A stretch of 64,000 bases of DNA from CAIKZZ01 sp035524595 (GTDB lineage Bacteria; Pseudomonadota; Gammaproteobacteria; Steroidobacterales; Steroidobacteraceae), in the NCBI GenBank assembly GCA_035524595.1, contig DATKOP010000044.1, positions 27,582 through 91,581 of the forward strand. The letters run 5' to 3'. Shown piece by piece: positions 1 through 8,154 of this stretch. The notes below the pieces were generated by a model. The model did no database searches. It was not told the DNA's origin and saw only the letters and a list, made by a program, of their open reading frames with translations. The number at the start of each line of letters is the position of its first letter. The first letter of the stretch is position 1. The position numbers and the translations under genes are program-made.

Positions 1-2
1 CG

Positions 3-2051
3 ACGCCGCCGCCGGTGCACTGGATCGACGCCCGCAAGGCGGTGGTGGTGGAGTGGGGGCCGCTCGGCCCGGCGGTGCAGTGGCGCGAGTCGCAGGCCGC
101 GCTCGATGCGCTGGTGCCTGCCGACTTCGGCGGCACGCTCGTGATCACCGGCTTCGTCGCCGCCAAGAAGAACGGCGTGCAGACCACGCTCGGCCGCAAC
201 GGCAGCGACTTCTCGGCGTCGATCTTCGGCGCGCTCCTCGGGGCGCGCGAGATCGTGATCTGGACCGACGTCGACGGCGTGCTGTCGGCCGACCCGCGCC
301 GCGTGCCGGACGCCAAGGTCATCGACTCGCTGTCCTACAGCGAGGCGATGGAGCTCGCCTACTTCGGCGCCAAGGTGATCCACCCGCAGACCATGGCGCC
401 GGCCGTGTCGCGCGAGATCCCGATCCTGATCAAGAACACCTTCGCCGCCGACCGGCCGGGGACGCTGATCTGCGCGCGCCCGACCTCGACGCTGAAGGTC
501 AAGGGCATCACCACCATCGACGCGGTCGCGCTCGTCAACCTCGAGGGCGCCGGCATGATCGGCGTGCCGGGCACGGCGCAGCGGCTGTTCGGCGCGCTCA
601 ACGAGGCCGGCATCTCGGTGATCCTGATCTCGCAGGGCTCGAGCGAGCACTCGATCTGCTGCGCGGTGCCGGACCGCGAGGCGGCGGCGGCCGAGGGCGT
701 CGTGCGCCGCGCCTTCGCGACCGAGCTGCGCGACGGCCAGATCCAGCGCGTCGAGGTCAGCAAGGACTGCGCGATCCTGGCGGTGGTCGGCGACGGCATG
801 GCCGGCAGCCACGGCATCGCCGCCAAGGTCTTCGGCACGCTGGCCGACGCCGCGGTCAACGTGCGCGCGATCGCGCAGGGCGCCTCGGAGCGCAACATCT
901 CGGTGGTCATCGAGGCCAAGCACTCGACGCGCGCGCTGCGCGCGGTGCACGCCGGCTTCTACCTGTCGCCGCACACGCTCTCGATCGGCCTGATCGGCCG
1001 CGGCCACGTCGGCGGCGCGCTGCTCGGGCAGCTCGCCTCGCAGCTCGAGCGCCTGAGGCGCGACGCGCAGCTCGACCTGCGGGTGCGCGGCATCCTCGCC
1101 TCGCGCGAGATGCTGCTCGCCGACCGCCAGATCGACCCCGGCGCCTGGCGCGAGGCCTTCCAGGCGCACGCCCGGCCGGCCGACCTCGCCGCGTTCACGC
1201 GCCACGTGCACGCCGAGCACCTGCCGCACGCGGTGATCATCGACTGCTCGGCGAACGCCGAGGTCGCGCGCCACTACCGCGACTGGCTCGCGGCCGGCAT
1301 CCACGTCGTGACGCCCAATAAGAAGGCCAACAGCGGCGCGCTCGACTACTACGAGTCGCTGAAGGAGGCGCGCCGCGCCGGCGGCACGCACTACCTGTAC
1401 GAGGCGACGGTCGGCGCCGGCCTGCCGGTGATCCAGACGCTCTACGACCTGCGCGAGACCGGCGACGAGGTGCGCTCGATCGAGGGCATCTTCTCGGGCA
1501 CGCTCGCCTACCTCTTCAACGTCTACGACGGCACGCAGCCGTTCTCGGCGATCGTGCGCGCCGCCAAGCAGAAGGGCTACACCGAGCCCGACCCGCGGGA
1601 CGACCTGTCGGGCACCGACGTCGCGCGCAAGCTGATCATCCTGGCGCGCGAGGTCGGCCTCAAGCTCGAGCTCAGCGACGTCGCGATCGAGAGCCTGGTG
1701 CCGGCGGCGCTCGCCGACTGCACGGTGGAGGAGTTCCTGAAGCGCCTGCCCGAGTTCGACGCCGCGATCGCCGCGCGCCACGCCGAGGCGACCGCCGCCG
1801 GCGAGGTGCTGCGCTACGTCGGGCGCCTCGACGCCGCCGCCGGGCGCGCCCAGGTCGGGCTGATGCGCCTCGAGCGCCGCCACCCGTTCGCCAACATCGC
1901 GCTGACCGACAACGTGGTGCGCTTCGAGACCCGCCGCTACTGCGACAACCCGCTGATCGTGCAGGGCCCGGGCGCCGGGCCGGAAGTGACCGCGGGCGGG
2001 GTGTTCGGCGACCTGCTGCGCCTGTGCGCCTACCTCGGCGCCAAGATCTGA
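3..2051 (+). CDS. thrA: Bifunctional aspartokinase / homoserine dehydrogenase (5' partial)
   Basis: This is the C-terminal part of the fused enzyme that phosphorylates aspartate and reduces aspartate semialdehyde to homoserine, the first and third steps of the threonine/methionine branch. The reading frame is open from the first base of the window, so roughly the first 130-150 residues, including the KFGGTS lysine motif, are missing. Visible in order are the end of the kinase domain (TTLGRNGSDFSA, WTDVDGVLSADP), two ACT-type regulatory repeats, then a homoserine dehydrogenase domain opening with a Rossmann motif (IGLIGRGHVGG) and containing TPNKKAN and GIFSGTLAYLFN. thrB and thrC follow directly, which identifies it as ThrA rather than MetL. 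Feedback control by threonine through the ACT repeats is inferred from the family. Confidence 0.96.
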   Translation, partial: TPPPVHWIDARKAVVVEWGPLGPAVQWRESQAALDALVPADFGGTLVITGFVAAKKNGVQTTLGRNGSDFSASIFGALLGAREIVIWTDVDGVLSADPRRVPDAKVIDSLSYSEAMELAYFGAKVIHPQTMAPAVSREIPILIKNTFAADRPGTLICARPTSTLKVKGITTIDAVALVNLEGAGMIGVPGTAQRLFGALNEAGISVILISQGSSEHSICCAVPDREAAAAEGVVRRAFATELRDGQIQRVEVSKDCAILAVVGDGMAGSHGIAAKVFGTLADAAVNVRAIAQGASERNISVVIEAKHSTRALRAVHAGFYLSPHTLSIGLIGRGHVGGALLGQLASQLERLRRDAQLDLRVRGILASREMLLADRQIDPGAWREAFQAHARPADLAAFTRHVHAEHLPHAVIIDCSANAEVARHYRDWLAAGIHVVTPNKKANSGALDYYESLKEARRAGGTHYLYEATVGAGLPVIQTLYDLRETGDEVRSIEGIFSGTLAYLFNVYDGTQPFSAIVRAAKQKGYTEPDPRDDLSGTDVARKLIILAREVGLKLELSDVAIESLVPAALADCTVEEFLKRLPEFDAAIAARHAEATAAGEVLRYVGRLDAAAGRAQVGLMRLERRHPFANIALTDNVVRFETRRYCDNPLIVQGPGAGPEVTAGGVFGDLLRLCAYLGAKI

Positions 2052-2074
2052 GCGCGCCCGCCGGAGTGCAGCCC

Positions 2075-3004
2075 TTGCGTCACAGCGCCACCGCGTTCGC
2101 GCCGGCCACCGTCGGCAACGTCGGCATCGGCTTCGACATCCTCGGCCACACGGTCGAGGCGATCGGCGACCGGGTCACGGTGACCCGCAGCGCCGAGCGC
2201 GGCGTGCGGATCCGCGCGATCGAGGGCGTCGCCACGGAGCTGCCGCTCGAGGCGGCGCGCAACACCGCCGGGCAGGCGCTGCTGAGCCTCGCCGAGGCCA
2301 CGGCGCTCGATCACGGCTTCGAGATGTCGATCGTCAAGGGGATCCCGCTCGGCTCCGGCCTCGGCGGCTCGGCGGCCTCGGCGGTGGCGGCGGTGGTCGC
2401 CGGCAATGCGCTGCTGTCGACGCCGCTGCCGAAGCTCGAGCTGCTGAAGTTCGCGATGCAGGGCGAGGCGGTGGCCTCCGGCTCGGTGCACGTCGACAAC
2501 ATCGCGCCGAGCCTGTTCGGCGGCCTGGTGCTGACGGTCGGCATCGACCACCCGCGCACCAAGCAGATCCCGGTGCCGCCCGGCATCCGCTGCGTGCTGG
2601 TGCACCCGCACATGTTCCTGTCGACCAAGGAGGCGCGGCGCATCCTGTCGCGGACCGTCAGCCTCTCGGACCTGGTCTGGCAGTGCGCCAACCTCGCCGG
2701 CTTCATCTCGGCCTGCTACACCAACGACCTCGACATGATCCGCGACGCCTTCCTCGACGTCGTCGTCGAGCCGCAGCGCCAGGCGCTGATCCCGGGCTTC
2801 AAGGCCGTCAAGCAGGCGGCGATGTCGCACGGCGCGCTCGGCTGCTCGATCTCGGGCGCGGGCCCGACCACCTTCGCGTGGTGCCTCGCCGCCGACGCCG
2901 AGCGCATCCAGGCGGCGATGGCCGATGCCTTCGGCGCGCACGGGCTCGAGTGCGACCGCTGGATCTCCGCGATCGAGCCGACCGGCGCGCGGGTGATCGA
3001 CTGA
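2075..3004 (+). CDS. thrB: Homoserine kinase (GHMP family)
   Basis: It phosphorylates homoserine to O-phosphohomoserine for ThrC. The GHMP ATP-binding loop is visible as PLGSGLGGSAAS, and the N-terminal ATVGNVGIGFDILGH and C-terminal SISGAGPTTFAW motifs are typical of ThrB. The best start is TTG at 2075: GGAG at 2063-2066 sits 8 nt before it and the protein then begins with the usual RHSATAFAPATVG. GTG at 2066 is a second choice, and an ATG at 2024 inside thrA would add a tail not expected in the family. Its TGA shares bases with the ATG of thrC (TGATG), so the two are translationally coupled. Confidence 0.95.
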   Translation: MRHSATAFAPATVGNVGIGFDILGHTVEAIGDRVTVTRSAERGVRIRAIEGVATELPLEAARNTAGQALLSLAEATALDHGFEMSIVKGIPLGSGLGGSAASAVAAVVAGNALLSTPLPKLELLKFAMQGEAVASGSVHVDNIAPSLFGGLVLTVGIDHPRTKQIPVPPGIRCVLVHPHMFLSTKEARRILSRTVSLSDLVWQCANLAGFISACYTNDLDMIRDAFLDVVVEPQRQALIPGFKAVKQAAMSHGALGCSISGAGPTTFAWCLAADAERIQAAMADAFGAHGLECDRWISAIEPTGARVID

Positions 3005-4299
3005 TGCGCTACGTCTCGACCCGCGACGCGGGCCATCGCGCCTCGCTGTCCGAGGCCCTCGGCCGCGGCCTCGCCCCGGACGGCGGCCTGTACGTCCCGG
3101 AGCGCTTCCCGGCGCTCACGGCCGCGGACTTCGAGGGCGCCGCCGGGCTCGGCGCGGTCGCCGCACGGTTCCTCGCGCCGTTCTTCGCGGGCGATGCGCT
3201 CGCGCCCGAGCTCGGCGCGATCGTCGCCGAGGCCTTCGACTTCGACGTGCCGCTGGTGCCGCTGCGGGTGACGGACGACGCGGCCGTGCTCGAGCTCTTC
3301 CACGGGCCGACCGCGGCCTTCAAGGACTTCGGCGCGCGCTTCCTCGCCGCCTGCCTCGGCCGCCTGCAGCGCGACCCGGGGCGCACGCTGACCATCCTGG
3401 TCGCGACCTCGGGCGACACCGGTGGCGCGGTGGCGGCCGCCTTCCACGGCCGGCCGGGCATCGAGGTCGTGGTGCTCTACCCGCGCGGGCTCGTCTCGCC
3501 GCGCCAGGAGCAGCAGCTGACCTGCTGGGGCGGCAACGTCCGCTCGCTGTCGGTGGCCGGCACCTTCGACGACTGCCAGCGGCTGGTCAAGGCGGCCTTC
3601 GCCGATCCCGCGCTCGCGGCGCGGCGCGTGCTGTCCTCGGCCAACAGCATCAACGTCGGCCGGCTGCTGCCGCAGGCCTGCTACTACGCCGAGGCGAGCC
3701 TCGCGACCTGGCGCCGCACCGGCCGCGCGGCCAACTTCATCGTGCCCTCGGGCAACCTCGGCAACGTGCTCGCCTGCGTCTGGGCGCGGCGCATGGGCCT
3801 GCCGATCGGCGAGCTCGTGCTCGCCTTCAACGCCAACCGCACGGTGCCCGACTTCCTCGCGAGCGGCGAGTGGCGGCCGCGCGCCTCGGTCGCGACGCTG
3901 GCCTCGGCGATGGACGTCGGCAACCCGAGCAACATGGAGCGCCTGCGGCACCTGCATCCGGAGTGGCGCGAGCTGGCCGGCGCCGTCAGCGCGGTCAGCG
4001 TCAGCGACCAGGCGATCCGCGCCCGCATCGCGGGCGATGCGGCGCGGCTCGGCGAGGTCTGGTGCCCGCACACGGCGACCGCGGCCGAGGCCTACGCGGG
4101 CCTGACGGCCGCGCAGCGCGCCGCGGGGCCCTGGGTGCTGGTCGCGACCGCGCATCCGGCCAAGTTCCCCGAGACCGTCGAGCCCCTGATCGGCCGCGCC
4201 GTGCCGGTGCCGCCGGCGCTCGCGCGGCTGCTCGCGCTGCCGCGCCAGGTCACCGAGATCCCGGCGACGCTCGCGGCGCTCGCGGCGGTGCTGCCGTGA
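3004..4299 (+). CDS. thrC: Threonine synthase
   Basis: This PLP enzyme converts O-phosphohomoserine to threonine, completing the operon. The 431-residue length fits the long bacterial class. The PLP-lysine region reads FHGPTAAFKDFGARFLA, followed by TSGDTGGAVAAAFHG, SSANSINVGRLLPQ and the phosphate-binding PSGNLGNV. The ATG overlaps the thrB stop by one base. Its own TGA overlaps a GTG that opens the next gene (GTGA), so a fourth protein is translated from the same message. Confidence 0.96.
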   Translation: MRYVSTRDAGHRASLSEALGRGLAPDGGLYVPERFPALTAADFEGAAGLGAVAARFLAPFFAGDALAPELGAIVAEAFDFDVPLVPLRVTDDAAVLELFHGPTAAFKDFGARFLAACLGRLQRDPGRTLTILVATSGDTGGAVAAAFHGRPGIEVVVLYPRGLVSPRQEQQLTCWGGNVRSLSVAGTFDDCQRLVKAAFADPALAARRVLSSANSINVGRLLPQACYYAEASLATWRRTGRAANFIVPSGNLGNVLACVWARRMGLPIGELVLAFNANRTVPDFLASGEWRPRASVATLASAMDVGNPSNMERLRHLHPEWRELAGAVSAVSVSDQAIRARIAGDAARLGEVWCPHTATAAEAYAGLTAAQRAAGPWVLVATAHPAKFPETVEPLIGRAVPVPPALARLLALPRQVTEIPATLAALAAVLP

Positions 4300-4889
4300 C
4301 GCTCGCCGACGTGCCGCTCGACTGGCTCCTGGGCGGCGCCGCGGCGCTCGCCGCGATCGCCGCCGGCGCCGCCGGGCTCTGGCTCTGGCGACGCCACCGT
4401 GCGCGCCGCGCGCTCCTCGACCGCATCGAGTCGGTGGCCGCCGAGTACCTGCAGGACGTGCTGCTGCCGGACGGCGCCGGCGGCTGGTTCCACGTCGACT
4501 TCCTGCTGCTGACCGGCATGGGCCTGATCGTGGTCGACCTGCGCGACCTGCCGGGCGTGATCTTCGGCAGCGAGCAGATGACCGAGTGGACCGTGATGCA
4601 GAAGCACCGCCGCTACACCTTCCCGAACCCGCTCGGGCCGCTCTACGACCGCATGGCGGTGGTGCGCGCGCTGGTCGGGGAGAGCGTGCCGGTGGACGGC
4701 CGGGTCGTGTTCACCGACCGCGGCACCTTCCCGAAGGGCCACCCGCGGCCGGTGACGCGGCTCGCCTCGCTCGCCACCGAGATCCCGCCGCTCGGCGTCG
4801 CCGGGCGCGAGGAGCTGCTGGCGCGGCTCAGGCCCGCGTGGGAGCAGGTCAAGGCGGCCGCGAGCCCGAGCCCGCTGCGACGCCGCTGA
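4296..4889 (+). CDS. Membrane-anchored NERD-like domain protein
   Basis: This 197-residue protein has one N-terminal transmembrane helix (about residues 10-30) followed by a basic stretch and then a domain resembling NERD (nuclease-related domain): HVDFLLLTGMGLIVVDLRD, then a W and a PNPLGPLYD segment typical of the family. In NERD proteins the active site follows the PD-(D/E)xK pattern. Here the E-x-K pair appears as D81-L-R83, so catalysis may be weakened or lost. The GTG start overlaps the thrC stop (GTGA), which makes it a co-translated fourth gene of the threonine operon. I infer no metabolic link to threonine. NERD assignment is by motif only and the role is unknown. Confidence 0.72.
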   Translation: MTLADVPLDWLLGGAAALAAIAAGAAGLWLWRRHRARRALLDRIESVAAEYLQDVLLPDGAGGWFHVDFLLLTGMGLIVVDLRDLPGVIFGSEQMTEWTVMQKHRRYTFPNPLGPLYDRMAVVRALVGESVPVDGRVVFTDRGTFPKGHPRPVTRLASLATEIPPLGVAGREELLARLRPAWEQVKAAASPSPLRRR

Positions 4890-4908
4890 GCCCGGCCGCC
4901 GCGGCAGG

Positions 4909-6318
4909 CTAGGCGCGGCGCGCGTGCGCGGCGAGCACGGCGGCGACGCAGCCGGTCACGCGCCGCACGCAGCCGAGGTGCAGGAACTCGTTCGGCCCGT
5001 GCGCGTTCGACTGCGGCCCGAGCACGCCGGTCACCAGGAACTGCGTCCCGGGGTAGCGCGCCGCGAGCATGCCGATGAACGGGATGCTGCCGCCGGTGCC
5101 CATCGCGAGCGCCGGCCGGCCGAAGAAGGACTGCGAGGCCTCCTCGACCGCGCGCGCGAGCCAGGGCGCGAGCGGCGGCGCATCCCAGCCGGCGAGGCTC
5201 GAGCCGACCTCGAAGCTCACCCGCGCCCCGTACGGCGGGTCGCGCTCGAGCGCGGCGCGCACGCGCTCGGCGGCGAGGCCGGCGTCGAGCGTCGGTGGCA
5301 GCCTGAGGCTCAGCTTGAGCGCCAGCCGCGGCAAGAGCGTGTTGCCGGCGCTGCCGAGCGCCGGCAGCCCCTCGGCGCCGGTGACCGCGAGCGTCGGCTT
5401 CCAGGTGGAGTTGAGCAGCAGCTCGGTCGGGTCGTTGCTGACGGGCCTCACGCCCGCGGCCCACGGCAGCTTGCCGGCGACGCCCGCGCCCAGCACCTCG
5501 GCCGCGGCGCGCGCCTCGGCGACGCGGTGCGGCGGCGTCGCGACGTGCAGCTCCTCGAGCGCGACGTCGCCGGTGTGCACGTTCTCGATGCGCTCGAGGA
5601 GGCCGCGCAGGATCCGGAAGGGCGAGGGCGCGATGCCGGTGGCCATGCCGGAATGCACGCCCTCGGTCAGCACCTCGGCGCTCAGCGTGCCGACGAGGTT
5701 GCCGCGCAGGGAGCTCGTCAGCCAGAAGGTGTCGTAGCTGCCGCATTCGGCGTCGAGGCAGATCACGAGGTCGGGCGTGCCGAGCCGGGCGCCGAGGTGC
5801 TCGACGTAGAAGGGCAGGTCGACGCTGCCGCTCTCCTCGCAGCCCTCGATCAGGATCGCGCAGCGCGCGTGCGCCAGCCCCTGCTCCTGGAGCGCGCGGA
5901 TCGCGAGCAGGCTCGCGTAGAGCGCGTAGCCGTCGTCGGCGCCGCCGCGACCGTACAGCCGCCCCTCGCGCACCACCGGCGTCCAGGGGTCGAGGCCGGC
6001 GCCCCAGCCGGTGAACTCCGGCTGCTTGTCGAAGTGTCCGTACAAGAGCACCTCGCCGGGCGCCGTGCCCGGCACCTCGGCGAAGATCACCGGTGTGCGG
6101 CCGGGCAGGCGCACGATCTCGACCTTGAGCCCCGCCACCGGCTGGCGGCGGCACCAGTCGACGAGCAGCGCCGCGGCGCGCTCCATGTGGCCGTGCGCCT
6201 CCCAGTCGGGGTCGAACAGCGGCGACTTGTTCGGCACCCGGATGTAGGACTCGAGGCTCGACAGGATGCTCCCGGACCATTCGAGGTCGATGCGGCGGGC
6301 GGCGGCGGCGGCGTCCAT
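4909..6318 (-). CDS. M20 family metallopeptidase (dipeptidase-like)
   Basis: A cytosolic zinc peptidase of 469 residues with no signal peptide. M20 metal and catalytic motifs appear in order: LLYGHFDKQPE (His and Asp), YGRGGADDGYA (bridging Asp), EGCEESGS (catalytic Glu pair), CLDAECGSYD and the C-terminal GTGGSIPFIG with a late histidine in NEFLHLG. The pattern matches the carnosinase/CNDP-like branch of M20 rather than ArgE or DapE, so dipeptides are the most likely substrates. The ATG at 6318 is preceded by GGGAG at a usable distance. It lies downstream of tatD on the same strand but has its own AT-rich leader. Confidence 0.9.
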   Translation of the reverse strand: MDAAAAARRIDLEWSGSILSSLESYIRVPNKSPLFDPDWEAHGHMERAAALLVDWCRRQPVAGLKVEIVRLPGRTPVIFAEVPGTAPGEVLLYGHFDKQPEFTGWGAGLDPWTPVVREGRLYGRGGADDGYALYASLLAIRALQEQGLAHARCAILIEGCEESGSVDLPFYVEHLGARLGTPDLVICLDAECGSYDTFWLTSSLRGNLVGTLSAEVLTEGVHSGMATGIAPSPFRILRGLLERIENVHTGDVALEELHVATPPHRVAEARAAAEVLGAGVAGKLPWAAGVRPVSNDPTELLLNSTWKPTLAVTGAEGLPALGSAGNTLLPRLALKLSLRLPPTLDAGLAAERVRAALERDPPYGARVSFEVGSSLAGWDAPPLAPWLARAVEEASQSFFGRPALAMGTGGSIPFIGMLAARYPGTQFLVTGVLGPQSNAHGPNEFLHLGCVRRVTGCVAAVLAAHARRA

Positions 6319-6329
6319 GGGCTCTCCCG

Positions 6330-6365
6330 GTCTTGGTATACGTTATAGTTATCAGTGACTTAAGA
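6330..6365 (-). promoter_or_regulatory. AT-rich promoter region of the M20 peptidase gene
   Basis: This short AT-rich patch in otherwise GC-rich DNA lies between tatD and the M20 gene. On the minus strand it contains a TATAAC hexamer (6347-6342) about 24 nt before the start codon and a second GATAAC just upstream. I do not see a convincing -35 element, so only a -10-like signal is supported. Confidence 0.35.
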
Positions 6366-6382
6366 GACGTTCATCACGCAGA

Positions 6383-7198
6383 TTATCGATCGAGGGCGGC
6401 AAGCTCTAGCCCGAAGAACCGCGCCGCGGTGCGCGAGGTCGCGAGCGCGAGCGCGGCGACGCTCTCGCCGCGCGCCTCGGCGACCGCGCGGCAGACCTCG
6501 GCAAGGTACATCGGTTCGTTGCGGCGCGTGGCGGGCTTCGGCCGCAGCGTGCGCGGCAGCAGGTACGGCCCGTCGGTCTCGAGCATCAGGCGCTCCGCCG
6601 GGATCGCGCGCACCACCTCGACGAGGTGGCGGCCGCGGCGCTCGTCGCAGATCCAGCCGGTGATGCCGATCGCGAGCCCGAGGGCGAGGTATTCCTCGGC
6701 CTCGGCGCGCGTGCCGGTGAAGCAGTGCGCGACCGCCCGCGGCAGGCGCGCGCCGCAGGCCCTGAGCGCCGCGACGAAGTCGGCGTGCGCGTCGCGCTGG
6801 TGCAGGAACAGCGGCTTGCCGGTCTCGATCGCGAGCGCGAGCTGGCGCTCGAACGCGGCGCGCTGCGCCGGCCGCGGCGAGTAGTCGCGGAAGTAGTCGA
6901 GCCCGCACTCGCCGATCGCGACCACGGCCGGGTCGGCGGCCAGCGACCGCAGCCGCTCGAGCGCCCGCTCATCGAGCTCGAGCGCATGGTGCGGGTGGAC
7001 GCCGGCGGTGGCCGAGAGGAAGCCCGGCTCGGCCGCCGCGAGCGCGGCGGCCGCGGCCGAGGAGGCGACCGACGAGCCGGTCACGACGAGGTGCACGAGC
7101 CCGGCGCGGCGCGCGCGCGCCAGCACCGCGTCGCGGTCGGCGTCGAAGCTGTCGTGGGCGAGGTTGATGCCGATGTCGACGAGCGGCGGGGCGGGCAT
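6383..7198 (-). CDS. tatD: TatD family metal-dependent hydrolase
   Basis: A 271-residue TIM-barrel hydrolase related to TatD DNase, acting in the cytosol in DNA quality control in studied relatives. The N-terminus reads VDIGINLAHDSF, which follows TatD proper (FDIGVNLT in E. coli) instead of the HxH of YcfH and YjjV. Other metal ligands are visible: TAGVHPHHA, GECGLDYFRD, FLHQRDAH, HCFTG and ETDGPYLLPRTLRPKP followed by RRNEPMYL. The ATG at 7198 is chosen because the family N-terminus begins there. Longer in-frame extension is low-complexity. A TACCAT hexamer ends 6 nt before the ATG and no Shine-Dalgarno is visible, which suggests a leaderless message. Confidence 0.93.
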   Translation of the reverse strand: MPAPPLVDIGINLAHDSFDADRDAVLARARRAGLVHLVVTGSSVASSAAAAALAAAEPGFLSATAGVHPHHALELDERALERLRSLAADPAVVAIGECGLDYFRDYSPRPAQRAAFERQLALAIETGKPLFLHQRDAHADFVAALRACGARLPRAVAHCFTGTRAEAEEYLALGLAIGITGWICDERRGRHLVEVVRAIPAERLMLETDGPYLLPRTLRPKPATRRNEPMYLAEVCRAVAEARGESVAALALATSRTAARFFGLELAALDR

Positions 7199-7204
7199 CG
7201 GGCT

Positions 7205-7210
7205 ATGGTA
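7205..7210 (-). promoter_or_regulatory. Candidate -10 element for leaderless tatD
   Basis: On the minus strand TACCAT is followed by exactly 6 nt (agcccg) and then the tatD ATG. The same arrangement recurs before mnmA, the PepSY gene, the DAHP synthase gene and (7 nt) fadH. No good -35 is visible. Confidence 0.5.
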
Positions 7211-7343
7211 ACGTCCGGCGGCCGCGGTTTTGTGACGGCGTGCGAGGCGCGCCGGCGCGGGCTCGCGTTGAATGCAGCTGGCGGCGCCGCGGACCGCCGC
7301 GCCGCCGTCTCCGCCCGCGCGACCGCCCACGACAGGCCCGACC

Positions 7344-8129
7344 GTGACCACGACCCGCCGCGCACGCCTCGCTCCCGCGCTCGCCACGCTGGCCCTCGCC
7401 CTGGCGGCGCTCGCCGGCACGGCGCGCGCCGCCGCGGCGACGCCCGAGGCGCTCGCCGACTTCGACGCCAAGGCCGAGTACGCGTTCTTCACGGCCGATG
7501 CGCGCGCACTCGCGGCGCTCGCCGCCGCCAACGCCGCCTGGGCGACGTCCGCGCAGCCGCTCGAGCGCTACCAGTACGCGCACGCGGAGTTTCGCCGGCT
7601 GCAGGTCGCGTACCGGCAGAAGAAGCCGCGCGAGGTCGAGGCGGCGGCGGGGGCCTGCCTCGACGCGCTCGAGAAGGCCAACGAGGCCGACCCGCGCTTC
7701 GCCGAGGGCCTCGTGCTCGAGGCCGCCTGCGCCGGCTACCTCGGCTCGCTCGGCGGGCTGCACGGCTCCTCGGCGCAGCGGCGCAGCGAGGCGCGCCTCG
7801 CCGCGGCCCGCGAGCTCGCACCGCGCAACCCGCGCGTGCTGCTGGTCACGGGCCTCGCGCGCTGGTTCCGGCCGGGCGCCGGCGCCGCCGAGCACGCCGA
7901 GGCCCGCCAGTCCTTCGAGGCGGCGACGCGCGCCTTCGAGACCGTGACCGCGAGCCGGCCGGGCGAGCCGTCGTGGGGCGAGGCCGAGGCCTGGCTGTTC
8001 GTCGGCCGCGCGCTCGAGGAGAGCGGCGACGGGCTCGGTGCGCGCAACGCCTACGAGAAGTCGCTCTTGATCGCGCCGGAGTTCGCCGCGGCGCGCCGCC
8101 GGGTCGCGGCGCTGCGCGCGCAGCCCTGA
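7344..8129 (+). CDS. Secreted TPR-like helical-repeat protein
   Basis: A 261-residue exported protein. The GTG at 7344 places a standard signal peptide at the N-terminus (TTTRR then a hydrophobic run ending GTARAAAA) and has AGG about 8 nt upstream. An ATG at 7272 would instead add a proline-rich leader before the signal. The mature part is almost all helix, with alanine-rich pairs of helices and a C-terminal segment that fits one tetratricopeptide repeat (WLFVGRALEESGDGLGARN then AYEKSLLIAPEF). It is divergent from tatD and followed by the convergent signalling gene. No enzyme motif is visible. A scaffold role in the periplasm is inference. Confidence 0.75.
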   Translation: MTTTRRARLAPALATLALALAALAGTARAAAATPEALADFDAKAEYAFFTADARALAALAAANAAWATSAQPLERYQYAHAEFRRLQVAYRQKKPREVEAAAGACLDALEKANEADPRFAEGLVLEAACAGYLGSLGGLHGSSAQRRSEARLAAARELAPRNPRVLLVTGLARWFRPGAGAAEHAEARQSFEAATRAFETVTASRPGEPSWGEAEAWLFVGRALEESGDGLGARNAYEKSLLIAPEFAAARRRVAALRAQP

Positions 8130-8154
8130 GCGGGGCGCCGCGCCCGGCGCGGGC

